From Oceanihabitans gracilariae (GTDB taxonomy: Bacteria > Bacteroidota > Bacteroidia > Flavobacteriales > Flavobacteriaceae): a stretch of 64,000 bases of DNA. Under the pieces are notes generated by a model. It saw only the letters and a list, made by a program, of their open reading frames with translations. It searched no databases and was not told where the DNA came from. This document shows positions 34,511 to 43,187 of this stretch, one piece after another (the stretch's first letter is position 1; each line of letters begins with the position of its first letter). The position numbers were made by a program, and so were the translations under genes. The stretch spans positions 1,612,001-1,676,000 of the forward strand of contig NZ_JBHULM010000011.1 of assembly GCF_042684485.1 (NCBI RefSeq), written 5' to 3'.

Positions 34511-34553
34511 AAAAACACCTCTCTATAGATAAACATAGAAGAGGTGTTTTTAT
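34511..34553 (-). terminator. Terminator of gpmI
   Basis: A stem CACCTCT/AGAGGTG is extended by CTAT/ATAG with one bulged A. It is flanked by A and T runs and lies directly past the gpmI stop. Confidence 0.8.
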
Positions 34554-34556
34554 TTT

Positions 34557-36074
34557 TTAAACTAAAGATTTTTGTGTCATAGCTTCTGGTTGCTCTACAC
34601 CAATTAGTTTTAAAACAGTAGGAGCGATGTCTCCTAAAATTCCATCATGAATGTGCTTAATGTCTTTGTCTATTAAAATAATAGGAACAGGGTTAGTGGT
34701 ATGTGCGGTATTTGGTGTTCCGTCAGGATTTATCATGGTTTCACAATTACCATGATCTGCAATTAGTATGGTTGTATAGTCGTTTTGTAAAGCAGTAGTT
34801 ACTACTTTTTCAACACAAGTATCTACGGCTTCGCAGGCTTTTATTGCTGCTTCCATTACTCCTGTGTGACCAACCATATCTCCATTAGCAAAGTTTAAAC
34901 ATACAAAGTCTACTTCACCTTTTTCTAGTTCAGGTACCAAAGCATCGGTCAGTTCAAAGGCACTCATTTCAGGTTTTAAATCGTAAGTAGCAACTTTTGG
35001 AGAGTTTTTTAATATTCTAGTTTCTCCTTTAAAAGGTTCTTCTCTACCACCAGAAAAGAAAAAAGTAACATGCGGATATTTCTCTGTTTCTGCAATACGT
35101 ATTTGTTTTTTATTGTGTTTTTCTAGTACTTCACCAAGTGTTTCTGTTAGATTGTCTTTATCGTATATTACGTGCATTCCTTCAAAAGAATCATCATAAT
35201 TAGTCATGGTTACATAATGCAAGTTTAATTTATGCATGTTTTGTTCATGAAAATCTTTTTGTGATAAAGCTTCGGTTAATTGTCTGCCTCGATCTGTTCT
35301 AAAATTAAAAAACACAACAACATCATCTTCTTCAATTTTGGCAACAGGTTGGTTGTTGGCATCTACAGCAATTATAGGTTTTATAAATTCATCGGTAATA
35401 TCTTCATCATAATTTTCACGAATAGATTTTAAGACATTGCTAGAAAGGTTGCCTTTACCATTAACCATAGCGTCATAAGCTAGTTTAACACGTTCCCAAC
35501 GTTTATCTCTATCCATAGCATAGTATCTACCAGTTACAGAAGCTATTTTGGTGTTTTTATTTTCAAGATATTCTTCTAGTTCTGTAATAAAACCATAACC
35601 AGATTTAGGGTCTACATCACGACCATCTGTAAAGGCATGGATATAAGATTTTTTAATGTCATAGGTTTCAACAGCATCTACTAAACCTAGTAGGTGTTTA
35701 ATGTGAGAGTGTACACCACCATCACTTACTAAACCTAGAAAATGTACAGCTTTATTGTTTTCTTTAGCATAATTAAAAGCATCAACAAGTACTTTTTCTT
35801 GCTCTAATGTTTTGTTTTTAACTGCTAAATTTATTTTTACTAAATCTTGATATACTATGCGTCCTGCACCAAGATTCATGTGGCCAACTTCAGAGTTTCC
35901 CATTTGTCCTTCTGGTAAACCAACATGTAAACCGTCTGTGCGTAAAGAAGCATTTGGGTATTTGGTATATAGGGAATCTATAAAATGGGTGTCAGCATTA
36001 TCTATTGCAGAAACTTTTGGGTCTGGAGATTTTCCCCAACCATCTAAAATCATTAATATAACTTTCTTGTGCAT
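34557..36074 (-). CDS. gpmI: 2,3-bisphosphoglycerate-independent phosphoglycerate mutase
   Basis: A 505-residue cytoplasmic glycolytic enzyme that interconverts 3- and 2-phosphoglycerate. The alkaline-phosphatase-like core has D11 in MILDGWG and the phospho-serine in GQMGNSEVGHMNLG, the phosphotransferase insert contains HAFTDGRDVDPKSG and GRYYAMDRDKRWER, and the late metal site is NFANGDMVGHTG with ILIADHGNCE. The length matches the Mn2+-dependent family (about 505-515). It is transcribed alone from a TAnnTTTG box about 20 bases upstream and ends at a strong hairpin. Confidence 0.97.
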   Translation of the reverse strand: MHKKVILMILDGWGKSPDPKVSAIDNADTHFIDSLYTKYPNASLRTDGLHVGLPEGQMGNSEVGHMNLGAGRIVYQDLVKINLAVKNKTLEQEKVLVDAFNYAKENNKAVHFLGLVSDGGVHSHIKHLLGLVDAVETYDIKKSYIHAFTDGRDVDPKSGYGFITELEEYLENKNTKIASVTGRYYAMDRDKRWERVKLAYDAMVNGKGNLSSNVLKSIRENYDEDITDEFIKPIIAVDANNQPVAKIEEDDVVVFFNFRTDRGRQLTEALSQKDFHEQNMHKLNLHYVTMTNYDDSFEGMHVIYDKDNLTETLGEVLEKHNKKQIRIAETEKYPHVTFFFSGGREEPFKGETRILKNSPKVATYDLKPEMSAFELTDALVPELEKGEVDFVCLNFANGDMVGHTGVMEAAIKACEAVDTCVEKVVTTALQNDYTTILIADHGNCETMINPDGTPNTAHTTNPVPIILIDKDIKHIHDGILGDIAPTVLKLIGVEQPEAMTQKSLV

Positions 36075-36093
36075 GTGATGTAATTTTGTGAAC

Positions 36094-36101
36094 CAAATAT
36101 A
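36094..36101 (-). promoter_or_regulatory. Predicted -7 element of gpmI
   Basis: CAAATATA reads TATATTTG on the minus strand, an exact TAnnTTTG match about 20 bases upstream of the gpmI ATG. Confidence 0.5.
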
Positions 36102-36198
36102 AAAAAAAGAATTCCGTCGCGTCAGTAACTTAGGTATAGATTCCGTTTTTTTATACTATTGTATTATATATGTATACTTTTTTATAGAATTTATAGGT

Positions 36199-36927
36199 TT
36201 ATAAAAGTTGCGGATTAATATCTAAAATGTTTTCTTTTAGGTAGGTTTCTAAAAATGCTTGTGTAAGATATTCGTTTCCTAGCAGTTGTTCTTTTTTTAG
36301 TATTTCTTGTATGTTTATCTTTTTGTAAGCATTTAAAAAGTTTTGCGAAAGCGGCTTGTAACTATAATGCCAAGGTTCATATTTAAATCCTTTTCTATCC
36401 GCATCATTAGTATATACTAGATAGAAACCAAAAGCATTGGCATGTGTATCCATCCATTTTTTTAAGGTTACATAAGCGCCATTATTGTGAAAATTTTCTT
36501 CGCGAAGCACATTTTTAGGAGCTGGTACATTGGCATCAATAATATCAATATCTGTTGCCCAATGGTGTCTAGAGGTTCCTGGTATAGTTGAATAATTAAT
36601 TATTTTTTGAATGCTTTGCGTTTCTGTAAAACCTTCACTTTTATAACGTTTGTATTTGCGTTGCCAAATACTTTTTTGATGGTTAAAACTTCGGTAGCTA
36701 GAAACGGGTTGTATATGAATACCTTCTTTTAGAGCTTCGGTTTTCATTTTTAAAAAGGCAAGATGAGCAGCTTCTCTTAATGCATAACCATTACCATAAA
36801 GTTTTGGTTTTCCCTTACCAATAAGTTCTTGTACAGAGATTGTGTTTTTAGCAAAAGCAAAATTAGGTAAAGTTGCAAGTGTTAATGTAGATAAGGTTGT
36901 TGCTTTTATAAATTGTCTTCTTTTCAA
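36199..36927 (-). CDS. M15 family D,D-carboxypeptidase-like protein with Tat-type signal
   Basis: A 242-residue peptidase of the VanY/D-alanyl-D-alanine carboxypeptidase type. The N-terminus MKRRQFIKATTLSTLTLA carries twin arginines in an R-R-x-F-x-K context and a hydrophobic stretch ending near FAFAK, the look of a Tat signal, so it probably leaves the cytoplasm folded. The zinc site is SRHHWATDID (family S-x-H-x-x-G/x-A-x-D) and EPWHYSY. It should trim peptidoglycan stem peptides. A tatA gene occurs 6 kb away. A minus-strand TAnnTTTG box (36956-36963) lies upstream and overlaps the promoter region of the divergent GNAT gene. Confidence 0.88.
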   Translation of the reverse strand: MKRRQFIKATTLSTLTLATLPNFAFAKNTISVQELIGKGKPKLYGNGYALREAAHLAFLKMKTEALKEGIHIQPVSSYRSFNHQKSIWQRKYKRYKSEGFTETQSIQKIINYSTIPGTSRHHWATDIDIIDANVPAPKNVLREENFHNNGAYVTLKKWMDTHANAFGFYLVYTNDADRKGFKYEPWHYSYKPLSQNFLNAYKKINIQEILKKEQLLGNEYLTQAFLETYLKENILDINPQLL

Positions 36928-36955
36928 TATAATTTTATAAGTACGATTTGTGCAT

Positions 36956-36963
36956 CAAAATTA
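36956..36963 (-). promoter_or_regulatory. Predicted -7 element of the M15 peptidase gene
   Basis: CAAAATTA reads TAATTTTG on the minus strand, an exact TAnnTTTG match about 29 bases from the ATG. Confidence 0.4.
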
Positions 36964-36989
36964 ACTAAATTTACAATAAAATTATTGTT

Positions 36990-37415
36990 ATGTCTTTATC
37001 GTTTACAATCGTTGCAAAAGAGAATTTGCACGAAGTAATTCCTTTAGTCTATAAACTGAACGAAGAAAAAATTTCTAAAACCATTTTAATGCAGCGTTTT
37101 GAAGAAATGCAGGAGCAAAATTACCAATGCGCAGGAATTTATGATGACAATTTACTTGTTGGAGTTGCTGGAATGTGGTTTTTTACCAGGCATTATTCGG
37201 GAAAAAGTATGGAATTAGACCATGTTTACATAGATGATGCTTATAGAAATCAAGGTTTAGGAAAAAAGTTTATGTCTTGGATTAAAAACTATGCTTTGTC
37301 TAAAAATGTGGAAACCATGGAGTTAAATACCTATGTTCAGAATTTTGCTTCGCATAAATTTTATTTTAACGAAGGGTTTAAAATTTTAGGCTATCATTTT
37401 TTAAAAAAGTTTTAA
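36990..37415 (+). CDS. GNAT family N-acetyltransferase
   Basis: A 141-residue single-domain acetyltransferase. The acetyl-CoA pyrophosphate loop is YRNQGLGKKFMSW (Q/R-x-x-G-x-G/A form), preceded by the strand MELDHVYIDDAY and followed by TMELNTYVQNFASHKFYFNEGF, the usual C-terminal N-x-x-x-x-x-F-Y-x-x-x-G-F pattern. It is cytoplasmic. The acceptor substrate cannot be told. The gene ends 47 bases before the tRNA-Gly gene and is read in the same direction, but the tRNA has its own promoter box. Confidence 0.88.
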   Translation: MSLSFTIVAKENLHEVIPLVYKLNEEKISKTILMQRFEEMQEQNYQCAGIYDDNLLVGVAGMWFFTRHYSGKSMELDHVYIDDAYRNQGLGKKFMSWIKNYALSKNVETMELNTYVQNFASHKFYFNEGFKILGYHFLKKF

Positions 37416-37444
37416 TTTTTTCTTTTTTAAATTAAAGTATTTTA

Positions 37445-37452
37445 TATATTTG
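37445..37452 (+). promoter_or_regulatory. Predicted -7 element of the tRNA-Gly gene
   Basis: TATATTTG is an exact TAnnTTTG match ending 10 bases before the mature tRNA 5' end, so the primary transcript would have only a few extra 5' bases. Confidence 0.6.
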
Positions 37453-37462
37453 CCATCCGAAT

Positions 37463-37535
37463 GCGAGAGTAGCTCAGTTGGTAGAGCGTCAGCCTTCCAA
37501 GCTGAATGTCGCCGGTTCGAACCCGGTCTCTCGCT
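37463..37535 (+). tRNA. tRNA-Gly, anticodon TCC
   Basis: The cloverleaf can be drawn in full: acceptor stem GCGAGAG/CTCTCGC with discriminator T, D-loop with AGTTGGTAGAGC, anticodon stem TCAGC/GCTGA with loop CTTCCAA (anticodon TCC at 37496-37498) and T-arm GCCGG TTCGAAC CCGGT. The 3' CCA is not encoded. It is followed by a hairpin that may act as terminator. Confidence 0.97.
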
Positions 37536-37536
37536 C

Positions 37537-37571
37537 AAAAGCCTTATCTTAATCGATGAGGCTTTTTTGTT
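37537..37571 (+). terminator. Hairpin/terminator after tRNA-Gly (copy 1 of a duplicated hairpin)
   Basis: A 12-bp stem (AAAAGCCTTATC with GATGAGGCTTTT, one T-G pair) with a 6-base loop and a T run begins two bases after the tRNA. A near-identical hairpin lies at 37651-37688. Confidence 0.8.
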
Positions 37572-37650
37572 ATATATAATTACGTGATATTGAAGATTTA
37601 AGGTGAGGAGTTTATGTAAAAGTAGACGAATTAAACTTAATCTATAAAGC

Positions 37651-37688
37651 AAAAGCCTTATCTTAAACGATAAGGCTTTTGTTTTTTT
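37651..37688. terminator. Second copy of the hairpin, before the pepE stop
   Basis: AAAAGCCTTATC pairs with GATAAGGCTTTT around a 6-base loop, followed by GTTTTTTT. It differs from the copy after tRNA-Gly at about two positions. It can terminate pepE on the minus strand as well as read-through from the tRNA. Confidence 0.75.
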
Positions 37689-37705
37689 GGTACTTCTGTA
37701 ATGTT

Positions 37706-38413
37706 TTATTTTAAATCGCTAAGTGATGTTTCTGGTTTAACCTCAAAAGGTTCTTGATTGTGTTTAAAAATTCTTGCAGTATGTTCTCCTTTTAATATTA
37801 TAGTGTTTCCTTTTACTGCTAACCAGCTACCTTCGCGTAAACCAACAACAGGTTGTGAGTTATATGCATGAAATTCTTTAATTCTAGTTTCTCTAGTCTC
37901 TCCTTTGTGTGTAGAGTTTGGGTCAGGATCTAGGTAATGCGGATTGATATTAAAAGGTACTAAGCCAATAGTTTTAAAACTTGGTGGTTGTACTATAGGC
38001 ATATCATTAGTAGTATTCATTGTTAAACCACAAATATTGCTTCCAGCACTTGTGCCTAAATAAGGTGTGCCATTTTCTACTACCTCTTTTATTGCTGTAA
38101 ACAACTTGTTTTTATAAAGCTGATTAACCAAAACAAAGGTATTACCACCTCCAACAAAAATAGCTTCTGCTTTTTCAATAGCTTCTATAGGGTTTTTAAA
38201 GGTGTGAATTCCTATTACTTTCTTGTCTATTTTATTAAAAGCTTCACTTGCTTTTAAGGTGTATTCGTCATGCGTTATGCCACTTGGCCTTGCATAAGGA
38301 ATAAATAATATAGTAGATGCTTTTTTAAAAAAAACGGCTAGTTCATCTAAAAGATATTCTAAATATTCGCTTCCGTGTATGGTAGAAGTGCTTGCTATAA
38401 TAATGTTTTTCAT
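37706..38413 (-). CDS. pepE: Dipeptidase E (aspartyl dipeptidase)
   Basis: A 235-residue cytoplasmic serine peptidase of family S51, which cleaves Asp-X dipeptides. The nucleophile lies in YLGTSAGSNICGLT (glutamine-amidotransferase-like elbow), and the preceding IFVGGGNTFVLVNQL and following NPHYLDPDP motifs are family hallmarks, the latter holding the catalytic-triad histidine region. Length (E. coli PepE 229) agrees. Cyanophycinase relatives in S51 are longer. The gene is single and convergent with the tRNA. Confidence 0.93.
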   Translation of the reverse strand: MKNIIIASTSTIHGSEYLEYLLDELAVFFKKASTILFIPYARPSGITHDEYTLKASEAFNKIDKKVIGIHTFKNPIEAIEKAEAIFVGGGNTFVLVNQLYKNKLFTAIKEVVENGTPYLGTSAGSNICGLTMNTTNDMPIVQPPSFKTIGLVPFNINPHYLDPDPNSTHKGETRETRIKEFHAYNSQPVVGLREGSWLAVKGNTIILKGEHTARIFKHNQEPFEVKPETSLSDLK

Positions 38414-38561
38414 AGTTGTTTTTCTAGGTATAGAAATCTTTTTAATTCAATTAATTTGTTGTAAATTTAAGTAATAATGAGTTTTAACAAAAGATTAATT
38501 GGCTCTTGTATTTTCTTTAAGATTTGAATTCTTTTCTTTAAACTGAATAAAACCATATACT

Positions 38562-39368
38562 ATGAAGCATATATTACTAATATTTACTTTTTTATTTTCT
38601 ATTTCTTTTACAACTTTTGGTCAAACCCAAGATAGAGTTGAAATAAACGGAAAAGTTATTGTTGAAATTAATGAGGTAGAAGGTCTGGTGGTTTACAATA
38701 AAACATCAAACAAGCGAACTTTAACAGATAGCAGTGGTGCATTTACAATAGAAGTAGCTGTAAATGATGCAATAGAAATATCGGCTTTACAATTCAAAAC
38801 CTTTATGGTAACTATTACTCCAGATATTATTTCTTCTAAACAACTTACAGCCTTTTTGGTAGAACGTATAAATAATTTAGATGAGGTGGTAATTTTACCT
38901 TTCGGACTTTCAGGGAACTTGGCTACAGATTTAAATAAGCTTAAAACCTTTAACTTAGATATAGATGCCATTTATTCTGATGTTGAAAATATAGAAGCGT
39001 TTCAATATACAGAACCACAATACGCTGCAGTTGAAAATATGATACTTAAAAAGGATCGATTTTATAATGGTGTAGATTTTGTAAAAATTACCAATTGGTT
39101 AATAAAACCAAGACTTAAATCTAAAAATAAAGATGAAGAAAACCAGCAAAAGTTTTCAAATTTTAATGATTTAATGACTGGCTATACACAAGATTTTATA
39201 AGTGCTAATTTTGAAATACCAAAAGAAAAAGTAGAAGCGTTTATTGTTTTTGCCGAAAACAATAATACAGATGCAAGTCTTTTAGATACAGGAAAAGATA
39301 TAGAATTAATAGAATATTTAGTAAACCAAAGTGAATTGTTTTTAAATGAAGAAAAAAACAAAAATTAA
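38562..39368 (+). CDS. Exported carboxypeptidase-regulatory-like domain protein, paralog 1
   Basis: A 268-residue protein with a signal peptide (about 1-20, ending TFGQ). Residues about 25-110 form a carboxypeptidase-D-regulatory-like beta-sandwich of the kind found before TonB-dependent receptors: VEINGKVIVE, VVYNKTSNKRTLTDSSGAF, IEISALQFKTFMVTI and NNLDEVVILPF. No receptor barrel follows; instead there is about 150 residues of unassigned mostly helical sequence. The next gene encodes a full-length paralog and its start lies inside the last 23 bases of this one, so the two are coupled. The pair heads a run with DUF6702 and an M1 metallopeptidase. Function unknown. Confidence 0.8.
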   Translation: MKHILLIFTFLFSISFTTFGQTQDRVEINGKVIVEINEVEGLVVYNKTSNKRTLTDSSGAFTIEVAVNDAIEISALQFKTFMVTITPDIISSKQLTAFLVERINNLDEVVILPFGLSGNLATDLNKLKTFNLDIDAIYSDVENIEAFQYTEPQYAAVENMILKKDRFYNGVDFVKITNWLIKPRLKSKNKDEENQQKFSNFNDLMTGYTQDFISANFEIPKEKVEAFIVFAENNNTDASLLDTGKDIELIEYLVNQSELFLNEEKNKN

Positions 39369-40128
39369 GCTTCTTTTTCTTCTATTTATTGGTTTGCAAA
39401 CCTCTATGGCACAAACCGTAGAGATTCAAGGTAAAATAGTTTCGGATGCTTCAGATTTAGAAAATATTAATATCTATAATGCTACTTCTAAAAAAGGAAC
39501 CATCACAAACGTAAACGGCGAATTTGTTATTCAGGCCAAGTTACAAGATGTTATAAAAATTTCTGCACTTTTATTTAAAGAAGTAACCCTTGTTATTAGT
39601 AAAGAAATACTTAAAAGTAAAACGCTCACTGTTTTAGTAAACGAAACGGTTAATACGCTAGATGAAGTGGTTGTACTTACCCATAATTTAACAGGAGAAT
39701 TGGTGGTAGATGTTGAAAATGCAGATTATTTTACACCAATACCTATAGATTTTGGAACAATAGATAATTTAGAATTTGAAGATATCAGAATGAATAAACC
39801 CGATAATGTTTTTCTTAAAAAAGGAGAGCTTTATAACGGTTTTAATCCTGTAGAAATGCTAAAACTTTTTGGAGTAAATTTTAAAAGGAAAAAGAAAAAA
39901 AATCAAATAATTTTAGAAAATGACGTCACACCATATAAGGATATTTCAGAGGTGTATTCTCCAATATTTATTCATGAAAATTTTAAAATTCCTTTAGCAG
40001 AAGTAGAATCTTTTTATGCTTTTTTACAAACTACATCTTATGATTATGCCTTGCTTAAAAAAGAAAACGAAGTAGAATTATTAGAGTTTTTACTAGCCCA
40101 AAGCAAGCTGTTTTTAAAAAACAACTAA
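39346..40128 (+). CDS. Exported carboxypeptidase-regulatory-like domain protein, paralog 2
   Basis: A 260-residue protein with a lysine-rich signal peptide ending TSMAQ (about 22). It aligns with the preceding protein from end to end: VEIQGKIVSD, GTITNVNGEFVIQ, NTLDEVVVLTHNLTGEL, LKKGELYNGFNPVE, ENFKIPLAEVESFYAF and a closing LLEFLLAQSKLFLKN. Identity is modest (perhaps a third by eye), so the duplication is old. Both copies keep the regulatory domain plus the unassigned helical tail, which argues that the tail is functional. A role as periplasmic scaffold or accessory for the neighbouring peptidase is speculation. Confidence 0.8.
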   Translation: MKKKTKIKLLFLLFIGLQTSMAQTVEIQGKIVSDASDLENINIYNATSKKGTITNVNGEFVIQAKLQDVIKISALLFKEVTLVISKEILKSKTLTVLVNETVNTLDEVVVLTHNLTGELVVDVENADYFTPIPIDFGTIDNLEFEDIRMNKPDNVFLKKGELYNGFNPVEMLKLFGVNFKRKKKKNQIILENDVTPYKDISEVYSPIFIHENFKIPLAEVESFYAFLQTTSYDYALLKKENEVELLEFLLAQSKLFLKNN

Positions 40129-40228
40129 AACCCTTTTGGGTATATTTTAATCCATAAAAATAATCTAGTTTCACAATATTTTTTTTGAAAACCATAAAAG
40201 AACTACTTTTACAAACAATTGTATACAA

Positions 40229-40732
40229 ATGAAAAATTTAAAAATAGCCATTTTACTTTTGGTTATACCAGCGTTAGCATTTACAGTACCACACAAATAT
40301 TATGTTAGTGTTACCAGTGTAGAATATGTTAAAGAAAAAGAATCTGTTCAAATAATTTCTAGAATTTTTATTGATGATTTTGAAAACTTGCTACGTAAGC
40401 GTTATGATGATAAAATTACCTTAGCGATTCAAGATGAATTATCTACTGTAAATATGTATACAGAACGTTACCTTAAAGAAAAATTACAAATAGAAATTAA
40501 TGGAAAACCTGTAAAACTTAATTTTATAGGAAAAGAATATGAAGATGATATTATGTTTTGTTACCTAGAGATAGAAGGTGTTAAAGCAATTAATAGTATT
40601 GAAATTACCAATAAAGTACTACTGGATTTATTTTCAGAACAAGAGAATATAATTAAATGTAAAATAAACGGTAAAAATAAAAGCTTTCTTTTAAGAGAAG
40701 GAAACCTTAGCCGCTTGTTAAACTTTCATTAA
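40229..40732 (+). CDS. DUF6702 family exported protein
   Basis: A 167-residue protein with a signal peptide (MKNLKIAILLLVIPALAFT). The mature part begins HKYYVSVTSVEYVKEKESVQ, followed by IISRIFIDDFENLLRKRYD, the pattern I recall for DUF6702, a flavobacterial family of unknown function. It looks like a compact beta-sandwich with no cysteines in an active-site arrangement. It is encoded between the two regulatory-domain paralogs and an M1 metallopeptidase, 64 bases before the latter, and this order suggests that the four products work together in the periplasm or at the cell surface. Confidence 0.78.
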   Translation: MKNLKIAILLLVIPALAFTVPHKYYVSVTSVEYVKEKESVQIISRIFIDDFENLLRKRYDDKITLAIQDELSTVNMYTERYLKEKLQIEINGKPVKLNFIGKEYEDDIMFCYLEIEGVKAINSIEITNKVLLDLFSEQENIIKCKINGKNKSFLLREGNLSRLLNFH

Positions 40733-40796
40733 AAAACGTTAAATACCTTTAAAATTTTACTAATTTAGGCAACATTTTCTAACAAATTTTTATCCA

Positions 40797-43103
40797 ATGA
40801 TTAAATTAAAGTATCTTTTCCTTTCGGCTGTTTTTCTTTCCGCAGGAGCTTTTGCACAAAAACAAGAAAGTCCAGAAAAACAACAAGGCCACACCAACAA
40901 CAATAAATTTAAACAACTCTATGATGAGTTTTCTACACCAAACATGTATAGAACAGCATCAGGAGCGCCAGGATCTGCATATTACCAACAACAAGCAGAT
41001 TATAAAATGGATCTTGTATTAGATGATACTAATGCAAAACTTTCTGGTTTTGAAACCATTACTTATACTAACAACTCTCCAGATACACTAAAATATTTAT
41101 GGGTACAGTTAGATCAAAATATGAGAGCTAAAGACTCTAAAACACCTTTAATACAAAATGATGCTGCACAACCAGCTGCTACACCAGGTAGTTTTGCAAA
41201 TACTTATTTAACAGAACCTTTTGATGGTGGTTTTAATATTCAAGAAGTAAAAGATACTAATGGTCGCGCTTTACAGCATATGATAAATCGTACCATGATG
41301 CGTGTAGAGTTACCAAAACCATTAGCAACAGGAGATAAGTTCTCTTTTTCTATAAAATGGTGGTATAATATTAATGATCACGTAAACGGAAGAGGTAGAT
41401 CTGGTTATGAGTATTTTCCAGAAGATGATAATAGAGCGTATGTAATTGCACAATTTTACCCAAGAATGGCTGTGTATAATGATGTAGAAGGATGGCAAAA
41501 CTCACAGTTTTGGGGAAGAGATGAATTTGCACTTCCTTTCGGAAACTTTGAAGTAAACATTACAGTTCCTGCAGATCATATATTAGATGGTACAGGAAAA
41601 TTAACAAACAGAAAAGAGGTTTACTCAAAAGAAATGTTGAAACGTTATGAGCAAGCTAAAAAATCTTATGATGAGCCTGTTGTAATTGTAACAGAAGATG
41701 AAGCAATAGCTAAGTTAAACACAAAATCTACCAAAACAAAAACATGGAAACTATACGCAGAAAATGTACGTGATTTTGGTTTTGCAACTTCAAGAAGATA
41801 TATCTGGGACATGATGAGTGTTAAGATTGGAGATAAAGATGTGATGGCTGTTTCTATGTACGGAAAAGAAGGAAACCCTTTATGGGAAGATTGGTCTACT
41901 AAAGCGGTAGCAAGTACATTAAAATCATATTCACGTATGACTTTTGATTATCCTTACCACAAAGCAATTTCTGTTCATGCTAAACAACAAGGTATGGAGT
42001 ACCCAATGATATGCTGGAACTATGGTCGTCCAGATGCAGAAGGTAACTATAGCGATAGAACTAAATTTGGAATGATGTCTGTAATTATTCATGAAGTAGG
42101 ACATAACTTCTTTCCAATGATTGTAAATAGTGATGAAAGACAATGGACATGGATGGATGAAGGTTTAAACACCTTTGTACAATACGTAGCAGAACAAGAT
42201 TTTGGTAAATGGTATCCAGATGCATTATCTGAAGGGCAAACAGCATACCCTTCACGTCGTGGTCCTGCAGCTAAAATTGTAAATTATATGGGAGGAGATC
42301 AGGATTTTATTGCTCCAATCATGACAAAAGGTTTAAATACATACCAATTTGGTAATAATGCCTATGGTAAACCAGGAACAGCTCTTAATATTTTAAGAGA
42401 AACAGTAATGGGACCAGAATTATTTGATTACGCTTTTAAAGAATACGCTAACCGTTGGATGTTTAAACACCCAACACCAGAAGATTTCTTTAGAACTATG
42501 GAAGATGCTTCTGCATTTGATTTAGATTGGTTCTGGAGAGGATGGTTCTATACTACAGATTATGTAGATATAGGTGTTAAAGACGTTAAAAAATATTACG
42601 TTTCTAATGAGCCAAATGCTGAAATTAAAAAAATAGCAGAACAAAGAGGAATGAAATTAAGTGATTTACCTCCTTTAGTATTTTTTGTAGAAGAAGGTAG
42701 TGAAGATTTTAATAACGACTTAAAAGGTAAAACAGCCTTAGAAAACTCTTCAACATTAAATGAGTATATCATGGATAATTTTACTCCAGAAGAAAGAGCT
42801 CAAATTAAAGAGCCTAAATATTTCTATAATGTAACTTTTGAAAAACCAGGAGGGCTTGTAATGCCAATTATTGTAGAATATACTTATGCAGATGGTACAT
42901 CAGAAATCATGAAATATCCAGCGCAAATATGGAGATTAAATGATAATGAAGTTAGCAAAGTTTTAGCTTCAGAAAAAGAAATAGTATCTATTCAAGTAGA
43001 TCCTAATTTAGAAACAGCAGATATTGATACTTCAAATAATGCTTGGCCTAAAGAAGTTAAAGAAAGCAAGTTTGATTCTTTCAAAAAGGAAGTAAGAAAC
43101 TAG
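40797..43103 (+). CDS. M1 family zinc metallopeptidase
   Basis: A 768-residue exported aminopeptidase-like enzyme (signal peptide ending GAFAQ near residue 21). The zinc motif HEVGH (H432, H436, catalytic E433) and the third ligand E455 in WTWMDEG fit HExxH-x18-E exactly. The N-terminal domain has the usual beta-saddle (MDLVLDDTNAKLSGFETITYTNNSP in part). The exopeptidase motif GxMEN appears as QGMEYPMI, with Tyr in place of Asn, as in other Bacteroidota M1 proteins. The C-terminus lacks a T9SS sorting domain, so it is probably periplasmic or outer-membrane associated. It is last in a four-gene run and is followed by a strong terminator. Confidence 0.92.
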   Translation: MIKLKYLFLSAVFLSAGAFAQKQESPEKQQGHTNNNKFKQLYDEFSTPNMYRTASGAPGSAYYQQQADYKMDLVLDDTNAKLSGFETITYTNNSPDTLKYLWVQLDQNMRAKDSKTPLIQNDAAQPAATPGSFANTYLTEPFDGGFNIQEVKDTNGRALQHMINRTMMRVELPKPLATGDKFSFSIKWWYNINDHVNGRGRSGYEYFPEDDNRAYVIAQFYPRMAVYNDVEGWQNSQFWGRDEFALPFGNFEVNITVPADHILDGTGKLTNRKEVYSKEMLKRYEQAKKSYDEPVVIVTEDEAIAKLNTKSTKTKTWKLYAENVRDFGFATSRRYIWDMMSVKIGDKDVMAVSMYGKEGNPLWEDWSTKAVASTLKSYSRMTFDYPYHKAISVHAKQQGMEYPMICWNYGRPDAEGNYSDRTKFGMMSVIIHEVGHNFFPMIVNSDERQWTWMDEGLNTFVQYVAEQDFGKWYPDALSEGQTAYPSRRGPAAKIVNYMGGDQDFIAPIMTKGLNTYQFGNNAYGKPGTALNILRETVMGPELFDYAFKEYANRWMFKHPTPEDFFRTMEDASAFDLDWFWRGWFYTTDYVDIGVKDVKKYYVSNEPNAEIKKIAEQRGMKLSDLPPLVFFVEEGSEDFNNDLKGKTALENSSTLNEYIMDNFTPEERAQIKEPKYFYNVTFEKPGGLVMPIIVEYTYADGTSEIMKYPAQIWRLNDNEVSKVLASEKEIVSIQVDPNLETADIDTSNNAWPKEVKESKFDSFKKEVRN

Positions 43104-43122
43104 TTTAAATAAAATATTTTTT

Positions 43123-43155
43123 AAAAAGCCGACTTTTATTAGTCGGCTTTTTTTT
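43123..43155 (+). terminator. Terminator of the M1 peptidase cluster
   Basis: AAAAAGCCGACT pairs perfectly with AGTCGGCTTTTT around a TTTATT loop and is followed by a T run. Confidence 0.93.
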
Positions 43156-43175
43156 ATTTGTATTAAACAACTCAC

Positions 43176-43183
43176 TATATTTG
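43176..43183 (+). promoter_or_regulatory. Predicted -7 element of tatA
   Basis: TATATTTG matches TAnnTTTG exactly and ends four bases before the GTG start codon. A TTTG at 43157-43160 is a possible -33 element, at a slightly short 15-base spacing. The message would be leaderless or nearly so. Confidence 0.5.
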
Positions 43184-43187
43184 CAGT

